NCBI GenBank assembly: GCA_008636105.1
Contig: VSDH01000015.1
Span: forward strand, 1-64,000
Direction of reading: 5' to 3'
Length of the DNA: 64,000 nt
Source: Candidatus Scalindua sediminis
GTDB taxonomy: Bacteria > Planctomycetota > Brocadiia > Brocadiales > Scalinduaceae
Of the stretch, positions 17,297-25,929 are shown piece after piece (positions within the stretch are counted from its first letter, which is position 1; each line of letters begins with the position of its first letter). The notes beneath the pieces were generated by a model that had not been told where the DNA came from, ran no database searches, and saw only the letters and a program-made list of their open reading frames with translations. The position numbers and the translations under genes are program-made.

Positions 17297-17465
17297 TAAT
17301 CCACCCTACATGTAACAAATGTATGATACGATGTAGGGCGGATTACGATTGGTAACCGATGGCCCCGGAACGGTCCAATTGTCATCCTGAATCGTGGCTA
17401 TGCCTACTTTGGGAGGCTTATTTCAGGATCTCCGGTGTGAGATGCTGAAACGAGTTCAGCATGAC
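17297..17465. repeat. Cluster of dispersed palindromic repeats before the second symporter
   Basis: TAATCCACCCTACAT (17297-17311) pairs with ATGTAGGGCGGATTA (17331-17345) with one mismatch. A second unit runs from GTCATCCTGA (17381) through TTTCAGGATCTC to GAGATGCTGAAACGAG and TTCAGCATGAC (17465). Both are common types of intergenic repeat. The 430-base spacer 17089-17519 contains these and no gene. Confidence 0.65.
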
Positions 17466-17519
17466 AAGGAAGCTTCTTATGTCATCCTGTTTCCTGTATT
17501 TTAAATCGTAAATCATAAT

Positions 17520-19253
17520 ATGCATCTCGCCTTAATTGACTGGTTTATTATTTGTGGATATTGTGTCTTTGCCCTAGCAGTGGGGATTTATTTCTCTAAA
17601 AGGGCAAGCAAGAACACCAGAGAATACTTCCTTTCAGGAAGTACCCTGCCCTGGTGGCTGGTGGGGACGTCCATGGTCGCCACGACCTTTGCAGCAGATA
17701 CCCCGCTTGCCGTTACCGAATACGTACGCAGTGACGGCATTTGGCGTAACTGGTTCTGGTGGAACGCATCCCTTGGAGGACTCCTCGGCGTATTTCTCTT
17801 CTCACGACTCTGGCGAAGGACGGGCGTATTAACGGACAACGAACTTATAGAAATCAGATATTCCGGAAAACCGGCGTCTGTCTTAAGGGGTTTTAAGGCA
17901 GGATATTTCTCAACCATCTATAACTTTGTCGTAATGGGATGGGTGATACAGGCAATGTCAACCGTGTTCCGCGTAACATTAGGAATACCGCAAGAGAAAC
18001 AGTGGATATCAATAGGTATATGCGTGGTTATAGCGCTGGTCTATTCCGTACTCTCAGGGTTCTGGGGAGTCGTTGCAACCGACCTGGTACAATTCATTAT
18101 TGCAATGGGAGGGGCCATTACGCTGGCGATATATTCGGTCAATGCGGTTGGAGGGATGACAGAGTTAAAGTTGCAATTAGCATCAATGGGTAATGTGAGT
18201 GAGTCAGTCCTTTATTTTTTCCCGCCTATCGATTCCAGCTTATCACCTCTAACGGCAGAGTTCTGGTCGTCACCCTTCTTCATGTTTCTGGTATTCATAA
18301 GTATCATGTGGTGGTCGACTCATAATGCAGATGGAGGAGGTTACATTATACAGAGGATGTTATCGGCAAAGGATGAAAAGCACGCTCTTTATGCAACCCT
18401 CTGGTTTAACATTGCACAATACGCCTTGAGGGTGTGGCCGTGGGTGATTGTGGGCCTTGTATCGATTGTGGTTTTCCCACATCTTACTGAGAGTAAGGAT
18501 GCCTATCCAATGGCCATTAATGAGTTCCTGCCTGCAGGGCTTAAAGGATTACTTATAGCTTCGTTTCTGGCGGCATTTATGTCAACCATTGACACACATC
18601 TTAACTGGGGATCGTCTTATTTCATAAATGATTTGTATAAGAGATTTATGGTTAAGGATGCAGATGAGAGGCATTACGTTATAGTGTCCAAAATATGTGT
18701 GGTAGTTCTTATGTTAATCGCTGCCGTTACGGCGTCATTCATGCACTCTATCAGCAAGGCATGGGAATTCTTAATCCCTATGGGTATGGGTATCGGACTC
18801 GTCTTAATCCTGAGATGGTTCTGGTGGCGTATAAATGCATGGTCTGAAATCTCCGGATTGACGGCATCAGTTGTAATCAACCTGATATTACAACCCTTTG
18901 ATCTGGCAATACAACACAGGATTTTAATAATCGTTCCATCATCCATACTTATATGGGTGATAGTAACCTTTCTTACAAAGCCGGTGCAGGAGGAGAACCT
19001 TGTAAGATTTTATAACCTGGTCTCTCCGGGCGGTTTCTGGGGGCCGATCAGGGATAAGATAACGACAAACAAAAAGACCATACTCGGATGGAACTTCCTC
19101 GCAAACTGGTTTGCAGGCGTTGCATTGATATACGGAATGACATTCGGGATAGGAAAACTAATCTTTGGAGACCTTATCACCGGAGGGATACTCCTATTTA
19201 TTGCAGGAGTTGGGTTTTTGATTATTTATATTGGGTTACGTAAAGGGGTTTGA
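17520..19253 (+). CDS. Sodium/solute symporter (SSS family), 2 of 2
   Basis: 577 residues with about 14 hydrophobic segments. SSS landmarks: RASKNTREYFLSGSTLPWW, VATTFAADTPLAVTEYVRSDGIWRN, YSVLSGFWGVVATDLVQFIIAMGG, GGYIIQRMLSAKDEKHAL and IASFLAAFMSTIDTHLNWGSSYF. It differs clearly from the first symporter, being tryptophan-rich with a longer C-terminal part. The substrate is unknown. It has its own repeat-filled upstream spacer, so co-transcription with the first symporter is unlikely. Confidence 0.92.
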   Translation: MHLALIDWFIICGYCVFALAVGIYFSKRASKNTREYFLSGSTLPWWLVGTSMVATTFAADTPLAVTEYVRSDGIWRNWFWWNASLGGLLGVFLFSRLWRRTGVLTDNELIEIRYSGKPASVLRGFKAGYFSTIYNFVVMGWVIQAMSTVFRVTLGIPQEKQWISIGICVVIALVYSVLSGFWGVVATDLVQFIIAMGGAITLAIYSVNAVGGMTELKLQLASMGNVSESVLYFFPPIDSSLSPLTAEFWSSPFFMFLVFISIMWWSTHNADGGGYIIQRMLSAKDEKHALYATLWFNIAQYALRVWPWVIVGLVSIVVFPHLTESKDAYPMAINEFLPAGLKGLLIASFLAAFMSTIDTHLNWGSSYFINDLYKRFMVKDADERHYVIVSKICVVVLMLIAAVTASFMHSISKAWEFLIPMGMGIGLVLILRWFWWRINAWSEISGLTASVVINLILQPFDLAIQHRILIIVPSSILIWVIVTFLTKPVQEENLVRFYNLVSPGGFWGPIRDKITTNKKTILGWNFLANWFAGVALIYGMTFGIGKLIFGDLITGGILLFIAGVGFLIIYIGLRKGV

Positions 19254-19337
19254 TTGAAACTGTTTGACTGCTGATTATGAGCTATGTTGCTGTACAGACG
19301 AATAGAATGTCTACAATAATCAAAACAGAAAAATAGG

Positions 19338-19352
19338 GTGGGCAATGCCCAC
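19338..19352. repeat. Short perfect hairpin after the second symporter
   Basis: GTGGGCA-A-TGCCCAC is a perfect 15-base palindrome, followed about 17 bases later by a T run. It could be a terminator for converging genes or a dispersed repeat of the GGTGGGCAATGCCCACC type. Confidence 0.45.
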
Positions 19353-19402
19353 TAATTCTCTGCTCTTTTTGACCCCATTCCACTCTTCTATTTGTGAAAG
19401 AA

Positions 19403-19852
19403 TTAAGATATATCTTCTTTGGGACGTTTCAAGATAACAGCCGCAGAACCGTAATGTGGACCTGCCAGACTATCTAAGGTGTGATGCTCAATATCTTCTA
19501 ATCTACCTAATTTACTTGTCCATTTCCCAGAATCCAATTGCTTTGCAGCATGGGTTGGTTTTCTATTAGAATCAGCATATATAGCGACCTTTTCCAAATC
19601 ATTTTCATATTCAGGATTATCACAAACTGTATAGCCTAAAAGTTCAAAGACTCTTATAAAGGTTTCTATATTAATAGCTCTTGGAATTTCAGGAGGCCAG
19701 TAATATTCATTTAGAGGATCAGGCCACCACCATATCTCAGTATCATCCGCTGCCCATGCAATACAATTATAATCTATAGTAGCTGGACTGGTTATTGAAT
19801 AACCAGTTCTTAGCAGGTTTGAAAACGTTTTCTCAATCTCTTGTTCGCTCAT
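19403..19852 (-). CDS. Cassette protein 3, conserved YNCIAWA family (possibly DUF7689)
   Basis: 149 residues with an aromatic-rich conserved core: DYNCIAWAADDTEIWWWPD, YYWPPEIPRAINIETFI, FELLGYTVC, EKVAIYADSNRKPTHAAKQL, WTSKLGRLEDIEHHTLDSLA and HYGSAAVILKRP. The Cys (NCIAWA) and His (PTHAA) spacing would fit a papain-like or NlpC-like fold, but that is only a guess from pattern. From memory this matches a domain of unknown function, perhaps DUF7689. The start overlaps the upstream stop by one base (TAATG), so it is translationally coupled as the last gene of a three-gene cassette. Confidence 0.8.
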   Translation of the reverse strand: MSEQEIEKTFSNLLRTGYSITSPATIDYNCIAWAADDTEIWWWPDPLNEYYWPPEIPRAINIETFIRVFELLGYTVCDNPEYENDLEKVAIYADSNRKPTHAAKQLDSGKWTSKLGRLEDIEHHTLDSLAGPHYGSAAVILKRPKEDIS

Positions 19853-20298
19853 TAAATATAGCCTTTATCCCTTCCCCAATTGAGCCATGCCTTTGTCATT
19901 TCTTTTATCCTTCCTCTTTGTTCTGGCAAGACAGGGTCTTCGCCAGTAATGGATTTTAATGCCCAAAACCAATGCCCTGGCCTTTCCTTCAACTCTGCCA
20001 GAATTAAGGGAATGGTATTTCGTCCCATTCCGATTATTTGTTGGTATGCGGGATGCATGGCAATCTCAGTAATGGATGATAGTATTGCCGTATCCACTTC
20101 CCATCTTGATTTGAGTTCTTGAAATTTTATTAAGCAATCAGCCTCTTGTCTTGAAATTGGTACGAAGTAGTGCACGGCAGAACGTTCTGATTCCTTATGT
20201 ATTTCTTTAGATTCATTGGATAAGGCAATATCATTCATATTCCACATCTCATAAATTCGATCAAATATGTTAGGACTTGCAGTAACTGTATAACTCAT
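19852..20298 (-). CDS. Cassette protein 2, unknown function
   Basis: 148 residues, no signal peptide. The C-terminal half is the conserved part: EIAMHPAYQQIIGMGRNTIPLILAEL, then PGHWFWALKSITGEDP and AWLNWGRDKGYI at the end. This combination recurs, from memory, in small proteins of unknown function encoded next to mobile or defence-like genes, but I cannot name a family. The ATG overlaps the upstream stop by four bases, and the next gene overlaps its stop by one base. Confidence 0.8.
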   Translation of the reverse strand: MSYTVTASPNIFDRIYEMWNMNDIALSNESKEIHKESERSAVHYFVPISRQEADCLIKFQELKSRWEVDTAILSSITEIAMHPAYQQIIGMGRNTIPLILAELKERPGHWFWALKSITGEDPVLPEQRGRIKEMTKAWLNWGRDKGYI

Positions 20299-21047
20299 TT
20301 GAATAGCTCCTTTGTTTTTTCTGTTATGCTGTAGAAGAAAACATCATTTTTGAATTTACGAAGTTTTTCAAATTCTTTCCACATTTCTTCATCGCTATTT
20401 ATAAAGTTTATTTTACTGAAAACATCTATGTCGAGAATTAGTGGCAATCTCTGGTTCTTGGTAGTGTTTTCCATTGTTTGAGTAATTATGGCAATTGCAT
20501 GTATATCAGGATTTGGAATTTCAAGTCGCATGAAAAAATGGTTTAATGCTTGCGGTAGTTTTGGCGCAATCTCTGGAGTTGTTAAAATATATTCATTAAA
20601 GTTTTTTATAGGTATAGGAACTTCTATTCGGTTTATATATCGTAAAGCTATGCGTGTAATTTTAACAGGGTCAGTTATTTGGAAGTAGATATTCCATAAC
20701 TTACGAGCTTCAGACCGAAATGCATTCCAGCTTTCATATGGTTTTAATTTATTGAAAGTATAACCATCTAACCTTGCCTGAACAATTTTCTTTTCAGTAG
20801 GTGATTGGAAAAGATATCCATCAGGTCCACCTGAAGTTGGAAGTGCAGAAATCTTACCTTCCGGAGAAAACTTGACACCACCTGTAAACGATTCCCGCCT
20901 TTTCTTTACAGGAAAACATTTTTTTATATCATTATGATCGTGGAATTTTTCCAAAGCCTCAAGGTTAATATCATTGGATAGCTCTACTCGAATATCTAAG
21001 AGTGCCTCAGTAATAGGTGCATTTGGAAATACAGTATATTCGTTCAA
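20295..21047 (-). CDS. Cassette protein 1, TIGR04255-like
   Basis: 250 residues. The start FPNAPITEALLDIRVEL, the middle YLFQSPTEKKIVQARLDGYTFNKLKPYESW and ARKLWNIYFQITDPVKITRIALRYINRIEVP, and the end FEKLRKFKNDVFFYSITEKTKELFK fit the sporadically distributed TIGR04255 family. That family's function is not established. It is the first gene of a compact cassette whose three genes overlap by four and one bases. No transmembrane segment or signal peptide is seen, so it is probably cytoplasmic. The 630-base spacer upstream holds a MITE. Confidence 0.85.
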   Translation of the reverse strand: MNEYTVFPNAPITEALLDIRVELSNDINLEALEKFHDHNDIKKCFPVKKRRESFTGGVKFSPEGKISALPTSGGPDGYLFQSPTEKKIVQARLDGYTFNKLKPYESWNAFRSEARKLWNIYFQITDPVKITRIALRYINRIEVPIPIKNFNEYILTTPEIAPKLPQALNHFFMRLEIPNPDIHAIAIITQTMENTTKNQRLPLILDIDVFSKINFINSDEEMWKEFEKLRKFKNDVFFYSITEKTKELFK

Positions 21048-21449
21048 TTGTTATCCTTTGTTAATTTTTAAGTGTATTGTGTAAATTAATTATAGCAGAA
21101 TAATAGTAACAATAATAGTGCTTGTCAACAACAGCCTGATCTATTGACAAATATCGTGCTTAAAAATCAATAAGGTCCAGAGTTTTCTTGATATTTAATA
21201 TTCATCTTGAGGGATTACATTGTTTGCAATTTTATGAAACTGAACCCTAAGATTAGAGAACGATTGTTTTTTGGCAGAATGTTCATGTCATGTACGTCCG
21301 TGTAAGCATAAACATTTATTTAAGATATCTTTTCCACATAACTCTATGTGGTAACGTTTTTGTGATTTAAGAAATGAATGAAATATGATAGTAAAATTAT
21401 ACGTAATTAAAGTCAAGGGGAAATGAGGTATAGCCAGCCAACTAAAACC

Positions 21450-21603
21450 TAAGTTGAGCGATTTTAGCCCGCCCGTATCGAACGTTATGTTCGGGCTGGT
21501 AGCCGCATCCTTCAGGTTGCGTAAGTTACGTGAGATTTTCATATATTCACCTGATGAGGAGAAACGCAGGCTAAAGCCTGCGGCAACAAAATCGCTCAAT
21601 TTA
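21450..21603. mobile_element. MITE-like element, copy 1
   Basis: About 154 bases. The ends are TAAGTTGAGCGATTTT and AAAATCGCTCAATTTA, an inverted repeat with one mismatch, and each end has a TA that may be the duplicated target (as for IS630/Tc1-mariner transposases). Internal hairpins include CGCAGG-CTAAAG-CCTGCG and the AGCCCG/CGGGCT pair. Copy 2 is at 23938-24104 in the same orientation and shares the core CCTTCAGGTTGCGTAA. There is no coding capacity; the minus frame 21288-21599 overlapping it is rejected. The rest of the 21048-21677 spacer is empty of recognisable genes. Confidence 0.75.
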
Positions 21604-21677
21604 TAATATAAGAAACTCGATCCCTCTTTTCCTTCCTTTTTCCTTCAATAATATTACATGCAATATTATACTTCACT

Positions 21678-22784
21678 CTATGTGAGTTTAACCTGATACC
21701 TGGTACTACGCCCTTCACCAGACGGAATAAAAGCCCCCTTTTTTACCATATCTTGCAAGTCCCTTGTTGCTGTAGACTTTGAAGTATGCGTAATAGCTAT
21801 GTACTTCTTCGCACTCATACCTCCCTCAAACCCTTTAAGCCCCTCCTCAAGCATCCGGAGAACTATACGTAACTGACGTTCATTAAGTTGGTTCTGGAAA
21901 CGATCAAAGAATTTTGTTTTCTTAAGTGTAAAATCAATTTGCTCTTCTGTATTTACTTGTGCATCCAGAATTACGTTCACGAAATAATTGATCCACGGCG
22001 TAATCTCGTTTGATCCTTGCGCCACATTAAGCGCATCGTAATATGCGTTTCTGTTTGCTTCTATAGTCCTGGACATACTAAGCAGTATTGGCCGCCCAAT
22101 TCCCTGTGATAAGGCTTTTTCTGAAATCGCCCGTCCTATTCTACCGTTCCCGTCTTCAAAAGGATGTATGGTTTCAAAATAGAGATGGGCAATTGCTGAC
22201 CTGACAGCAGGTTTTTTAATTTCCTGTGACCCCCCTGGCCCTGTTTCATTAAACCACCTGATGAAATTTTTCATCTCTTCAGGCATGCGCTTTGAGGGCG
22301 GGGCTTCATAATGGACTTTCTGTTTACCAATCGGACCTGATATCACCTGCATAGGGTCTTTATGAGTTCGCCAACCACCAATTTTGACTCCCATACTCCC
22401 TTTCATGATCATCTTGTGCCATAAAAACAATTTTCCTTGTGTCAGAACTTCAGCGTATGTGTCCCGAACATCAATCATCAACTCAGCAGCGCCTTCCGCT
22501 TTTTTATCTTTAACACGCTCGGTATTTTGAATGAATCCAAGATTTTTTCTGATAGAAGAGATGACATCCTGGCGACTTAGATATTCTCCTTCAATTTCTG
22601 AAGTTTTAATGGCCTCTGAAACCATCATATCAATCATCGCTTCAGTTTGAGTATCTTCCGGCAGCCCCTTAAGAAGCCCACTTACACTCCCTACTCTCTC
22701 TGCAAAAGAAAAGAGAATGTCTTCAACACTTTCAAGATCATATTTAAATTCAGGCCAGTCAGCCTGTTGCCAATTATATATCAT
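21678..22784 (-). CDS. Fic-family AMP-transferase with C-terminal winged helix
   Basis: 368 residues. The N-terminal DUF4172-like part (MIYNWQQADWPEF) contains the self-inhibitory motif TSEIEG (61-66), of the S/TxxxE(G/N) type, so this is a class II Fic protein. The Fic core motif HPFEDGNGRIGR is at 207-218. The C-terminal 80 residues (ERQLRIVLRMLEEG, KYIAITHTSKSTATRDLQDMVKKG) form a winged helix-turn-helix, as in Fic proteins that may bind DNA. Family reaction: transfer of AMP from ATP to a hydroxyl side chain. The promoter region carries an inverted repeat overlapping the -10 box, which fits autoregulation by the winged helix. Confidence 0.92.
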   Translation of the reverse strand: MIYNWQQADWPEFKYDLESVEDILFSFAERVGSVSGLLKGLPEDTQTEAMIDMMVSEAIKTSEIEGEYLSRQDVISSIRKNLGFIQNTERVKDKKAEGAAELMIDVRDTYAEVLTQGKLFLWHKMIMKGSMGVKIGGWRTHKDPMQVISGPIGKQKVHYEAPPSKRMPEEMKNFIRWFNETGPGGSQEIKKPAVRSAIAHLYFETIHPFEDGNGRIGRAISEKALSQGIGRPILLSMSRTIEANRNAYYDALNVAQGSNEITPWINYFVNVILDAQVNTEEQIDFTLKKTKFFDRFQNQLNERQLRIVLRMLEEGLKGFEGGMSAKKYIAITHTSKSTATRDLQDMVKKGAFIPSGEGRSTRYQVKLT

Positions 22785-22840
22785 GAGCCGATTATAACAG
22801 ATATTCGGCTCAATAATAAGCTAAAAAGCGAGCCGATTAA
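22785..22840 (-). promoter_or_regulatory. Fic promoter with palindromic operator, possibly leaderless
   Basis: On the minus strand TATAAT (22796-22791) lies six bases before the ATG, so transcription should begin at or very near the start codon. The -10 sits inside an inverted repeat with half-sites GAGCCGA (22785-22791) and TCGGCTC (22805-22811). A third half-site, GAGCCGATTAA, is at 22830-22840. The -35 is weak (TTATTA at 17 bases). The remaining spacer up to 23303 has no recognisable gene. Confidence 0.6.
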
Positions 22841-23303
22841 TTATTGTTTTCAACTCAGAAAAACATCGGGGTTTGTGAAAAGCTGAGACAGGAACTCGTG
22901 TCCAAAAAAGTCAACCTCCCGGATGAATCCCCGCCCGACATGGGCATTCTACGAGGTAAACCCTGCATATCTACCCTGACTGTTTTCTATTATGAGCTCA
23001 GGTGTGTCATTTTGAGATATTAATACAGGTGGTTTTTTGAATCATTTTCTTTTCAGTACTGTTTTTGTGCTTTTACGCTCATCTAAGTTAAATAAACACC
23101 GATAATTAAGGTATATACCGATAAAGCTTATATGTTGTGAAGGGTTCAGCCTAAAAAATTAATTTATGGTATTAAGTTTGCGCCTCATATAATCAACAAC
23201 TAAAGGAGACTTAATTCCCTGAAAAGGCAGTCTAGTGTGAGGTAGTGACGCAAATACATAATAGATAAATTTGCGAAAAACCTAAACATTCGGGAGGTTA
23301 AGC

Positions 23304-23582
23304 ATGACGGTTTATGAAATATTTAAGTCTACTGAGGTAGCTATCCCCTTTGGCCAGGCGTTTATATATATCTCTTTGGTTTCGATCTTTATGCTTTTTA
23401 GGAAACTGAAGCTTGCCCTGATAACTACTTATTTGTTTTCATGTTATTGGGGGTTTGTCCTGAACGCGAATTATTTTATATCAAAGACAGGTGAGGCAGC
23501 TCCCGCTCTTTTTATATATGCATTCTTTGGGTTTTTAATGCTTGCACTTACCCTCTATTCGTTTTTCTTCCAGGAATACTAA
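23304..23582 (+). CDS. Small three-helix membrane protein
   Basis: 92 residues with hydrophobic segments at about 13-31 (IPFGQAFIYISLVSIFMLF), 35-55 (KLALITTYLFSCYWGFVLNAN) and 67-89 (PALFIYAFFGFLMLALTLYSFFF). The ribosome binding site GGGAGG stands seven bases before the ATG, so expression is likely. No family recognised. It is a single gene in a spacer-rich stretch, with no adjacent partner on the plus strand. Confidence 0.7.
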   Translation: MTVYEIFKSTEVAIPFGQAFIYISLVSIFMLFRKLKLALITTYLFSCYWGFVLNANYFISKTGEAAPALFIYAFFGFLMLALTLYSFFFQEY

Positions 23583-23624
23583 CTGTTGCTTTCTGCTTCC
23601 CTGAATATGAGTCTTGATTCGATA

Positions 23625-23912
23625 TTATGAGTAATTTTCCCAGCTCCAACTTATTAAGTTGCCGTTCTTGAATTTAAGGGTATAAGTTCTCATTAAGTTC
23701 ATACTTCGGCGAGACCCGTTCACTACCCATGTTATACAAACTCCCTCATAATCTGTTTCCGTCTCATAAATATCAAATTCATAAGGCTTTCTCTCTATCA
23801 CCTCTGAGATTTGTAATTCAGTAAGCCCGATTTTTATTATACCCTGATCTATTGCCTTACTTATTTTTACATCATCACTGTTAAATTGAGGAGAGTCTAT
23901 TTCATGTGTCAT
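23625..23912 (-). CDS. Small protein of unknown function, SmpA/OmlA-like fold possible
   Basis: 95 residues. The pattern IKIGLTELQISEVIERKP, then ITWVVNGSRR and a final YTLKFKNGNLISWSWE, resembles the helix-then-sheet plan of SmpA/OmlA (BLIP-like) domains, in which a GMS/GLT-x-x-EV helix is followed by strands ending in FxxGxL. There is no signal peptide or lipobox in this frame. The ATG at 23912 and a GTG at 23921 share the site AAGGGGGTGAGG. The gene could be a truncated or cytoplasmic relative. Low similarity, so the call is tentative. Confidence 0.55.
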   Translation of the reverse strand: MTHEIDSPQFNSDDVKISKAIDQGIIKIGLTELQISEVIERKPYEFDIYETETDYEGVCITWVVNGSRRSMNLMRTYTLKFKNGNLISWSWENYS

Positions 23913-23937
23913 TTCCCTCACCCCCTTCTTTTTTATC

Positions 23938-24104
23938 TAAATTGAGCGATTTATGTAGCCGCAACCTTCAGGTTGCGTAACTTACGTAAAATTTCCATAT
24001 ACCCATTAGGTGATGAGAAACGCAGATAAAAGTTCGCCAAGGCGAATCTGCCTCAGGCACGGCCTGCGGCTACATTGACATTCAATATAAAATCGCTCAA
24101 TTTA
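23938..24104. mobile_element. MITE-like element, copy 2
   Basis: About 167 bases with TAAATTGAGCGATTT at one end and AAAATCGCTCAATTTA at the other. The outer TA matches the target duplication seen in copy 1. The internal hairpin CGCAACCT-TC-AGGTTGCG and the words TTACGTAAAATTTCCATATACCCAT parallel copy 1, with an extra segment (GTTCGCCAAGGCGAATCTGCC) inserted in the second half. Between this and the next gene (to 24277) lies a further palindrome, TATCCACC-TAA-GGTGGATA (about 24208-24226). Confidence 0.75.
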
Positions 24105-24277
24105 GGTATTAACTAAAATATTACCTTGTGTTTAGAACATTTCAACCATTTCTTTCTGTCCATTTAATATCTACTTAATTTTCCACCCGCCTTCGCAGAG
24201 AGCTATCCACCTAAGGTGGATATGCTCCGTCGCTTAAGCTATGGAACGTAAGTGACCCGACGAAGAATGTGGAGGTG

Positions 24278-25165
24278 TTATGGGCTTTGCCCGTGGAGCT
24301 CCACATTCAATTTTTCTATTTTATAACCTTTGGATTTCAATAGATTGATGACGCTGTCCTCACCAGCCAGATGGCCAACGCCAACGACTACAAGAGTTCG
24401 TTCACCCGAGTTTATCAAATCTTCCAGAGGAGATATCCAACGCCTATTCCTATCAACAATAATTCTTTCGTATAATTTCGGGGATTCCTTACGCAATCTC
24501 CCTGATAAATATTCATTTATCTTAGCCTCGTCTCCGGCCTTCCATGATTTGATTAAGTCTTTTGCTATAATATGTAAATCTTCTATTTCTTGAACAAAGT
24601 TTTCAATGATTGACTCGTCTAAGGCTTCCTCAAATGAAGATATTATTTTGATATGTTCCTGAATATCCTCTAATCCTCCTGTATTTTTCCCGTCTCTCTT
24701 TATCTTCTCACTAAGATACAACTCCAATCCATCTGCCGAAGATATCCCGTTCTTTTCCAATTCAATAGCCAGCAAAGTCATTGTAACCATCCATGGTTTG
24801 AATTTCTGAAAAATACTGATGGGAATAGCATTGTGATTACAATATTCAGCTAGAGCTGCATATGATTTTCTTGATAACTTTTTCTCGAGTGTATCGTCTC
24901 CTGGATACGTAGCTATGCTCATCAAAAGCTGTTGAATTTCTGGTCTCATAAGCGCTTCCAGATCAGTCTCAAAAATAACTTGATCAACATTCTCATAAGC
25001 TAATTCAAATTCCTCTGGCAGTGGATAGTCAGACTTGCTCAAAACGTGGCAGGAACCGGCAATGTAAAAGTTGTTGTTACCCGAAGTTAACTTCCAGACG
25101 CTCGATTCAGCATAAGCCGTAGTGGAGAATACTATCGTTATTAAGGCAATTACTATTTTTTTCAT
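24278..25165 (-). CDS. TraB/GumN family exported protein
   Basis: 295 residues. A signal peptide (MKKIVIALITIVFSTTAYAES) precedes the family core: SVWKLTSGNNNFYIAGSCHVLSK (the GxxH motif), DQVIFETDL, and near the end TLVVVGVGHLAGEDSVINLLKSKGY (the second conserved GxxH). Members are predicted metallo-hydrolases of the TIKI/erythromycin-esterase-like superfamily. The true substrate is unknown. The last residues (VELHGQSP) are encoded by a palindromic stretch, GTGGAGCTCCAC plus GGGC/GCCC, resembling a dispersed repeat, so the C-terminus may have been altered by an insertion. Confidence 0.88.
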   Translation of the reverse strand: MKKIVIALITIVFSTTAYAESSVWKLTSGNNNFYIAGSCHVLSKSDYPLPEEFELAYENVDQVIFETDLEALMRPEIQQLLMSIATYPGDDTLEKKLSRKSYAALAEYCNHNAIPISIFQKFKPWMVTMTLLAIELEKNGISSADGLELYLSEKIKRDGKNTGGLEDIQEHIKIISSFEEALDESIIENFVQEIEDLHIIAKDLIKSWKAGDEAKINEYLSGRLRKESPKLYERIIVDRNRRWISPLEDLINSGERTLVVVGVGHLAGEDSVINLLKSKGYKIEKLNVELHGQSP

Positions 25166-25410
25166 ATCAAATTATCATACAGTTTGGCTCAAATTTATCT
25201 GCACTGATCAACATATTATTTACATTTCTATGTAATAATACAATACTTAATTTCATATTTCTTCCATTTTCTTTTGTTGTCGCAAACTTATCTCAATTGA
25301 TAACAATTTTGGTATTTATTTTTCATTATTATTATCTCAGTTATGATGTAAGGAGGATAAATGGAATGATATATTGTTTTCTAGAGAAAGGCTGAATATG
25401 GCCCAAACAA

Positions 25411-25929
25411 CTAACGAATCTCAATCTCACAAAGTTTAATCCCAGATAGATTTGAATCGTCTTCGACTGGCATACTGCCATCGTATTTACTTTCCAGAAC
25501 GGCGTCACCATCGTTATAGGTTTTGACGGGAACGTCATTAATATTCCTTTGAAGTATGAATTTATAATGAAATATTGTACGTTTCCCATAATTCTTCGTA
25601 ATAACAGACACAATCCTATTTCTGCCCGGTAATAGTTTATCCCCGGCATCACAAAAACCCTCATACTTCAATTTTTTTACCTCTTTGGTTTCCAGAAAAA
25701 TCAATGCCACTTCATCTCCCTCTGTTAAGTACGTAAGGTTAAATACCAATCCCTCCAATCCATCTTCAATGACAACCTTCGTCGGTGTACTATGTGTAAT
25801 TCTCTTTGTATCATTCCACGCATTCGGGTTGTTTAAAAAATAATCTACAATTTTACCTCGAGCAAAACTTATTTTATTTGTTGATAAAATAATAAGAAAT
25901 ATTACAAAAATATATTGAGTATATTTCAT
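25411..25929 (-). CDS. Exported protein of unknown function
   Basis: 172 residues. A signal peptide (YIFVIFLIILSTNKISFA) is followed by a mainly beta domain: TPTKVVIEDGLEGLVFNLTYL, DEVALIFLETKEVKKLKYEGFCDAGDKLLPGRNRIVSVI, and a C-terminal LSGIKLCEIEIR. Two cysteines (near 92 and 167) could form a disulfide. No family recognised. It lies on the minus strand 245 bases upstream of the TraB/GumN gene and could be its co-resident, but the spacer argues against tight coupling. Confidence 0.65.
   Translation of the reverse strand: MKYTQYIFVIFLIILSTNKISFARGKIVDYFLNNPNAWNDTKRITHSTPTKVVIEDGLEGLVFNLTYLTEGDEVALIFLETKEVKKLKYEGFCDAGDKLLPGRNRIVSVITKNYGKRTIFHYKFILQRNINDVPVKTYNDGDAVLESKYDGSMPVEDDSNLSGIKLCEIEIR

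Noticed and set aside
21288-21599. Minus-strand 103-codon frame over MITE copy 1
   Set aside because: It is an open frame by chance inside and beside a mobile element, and its residues derive from the MITE hairpins.
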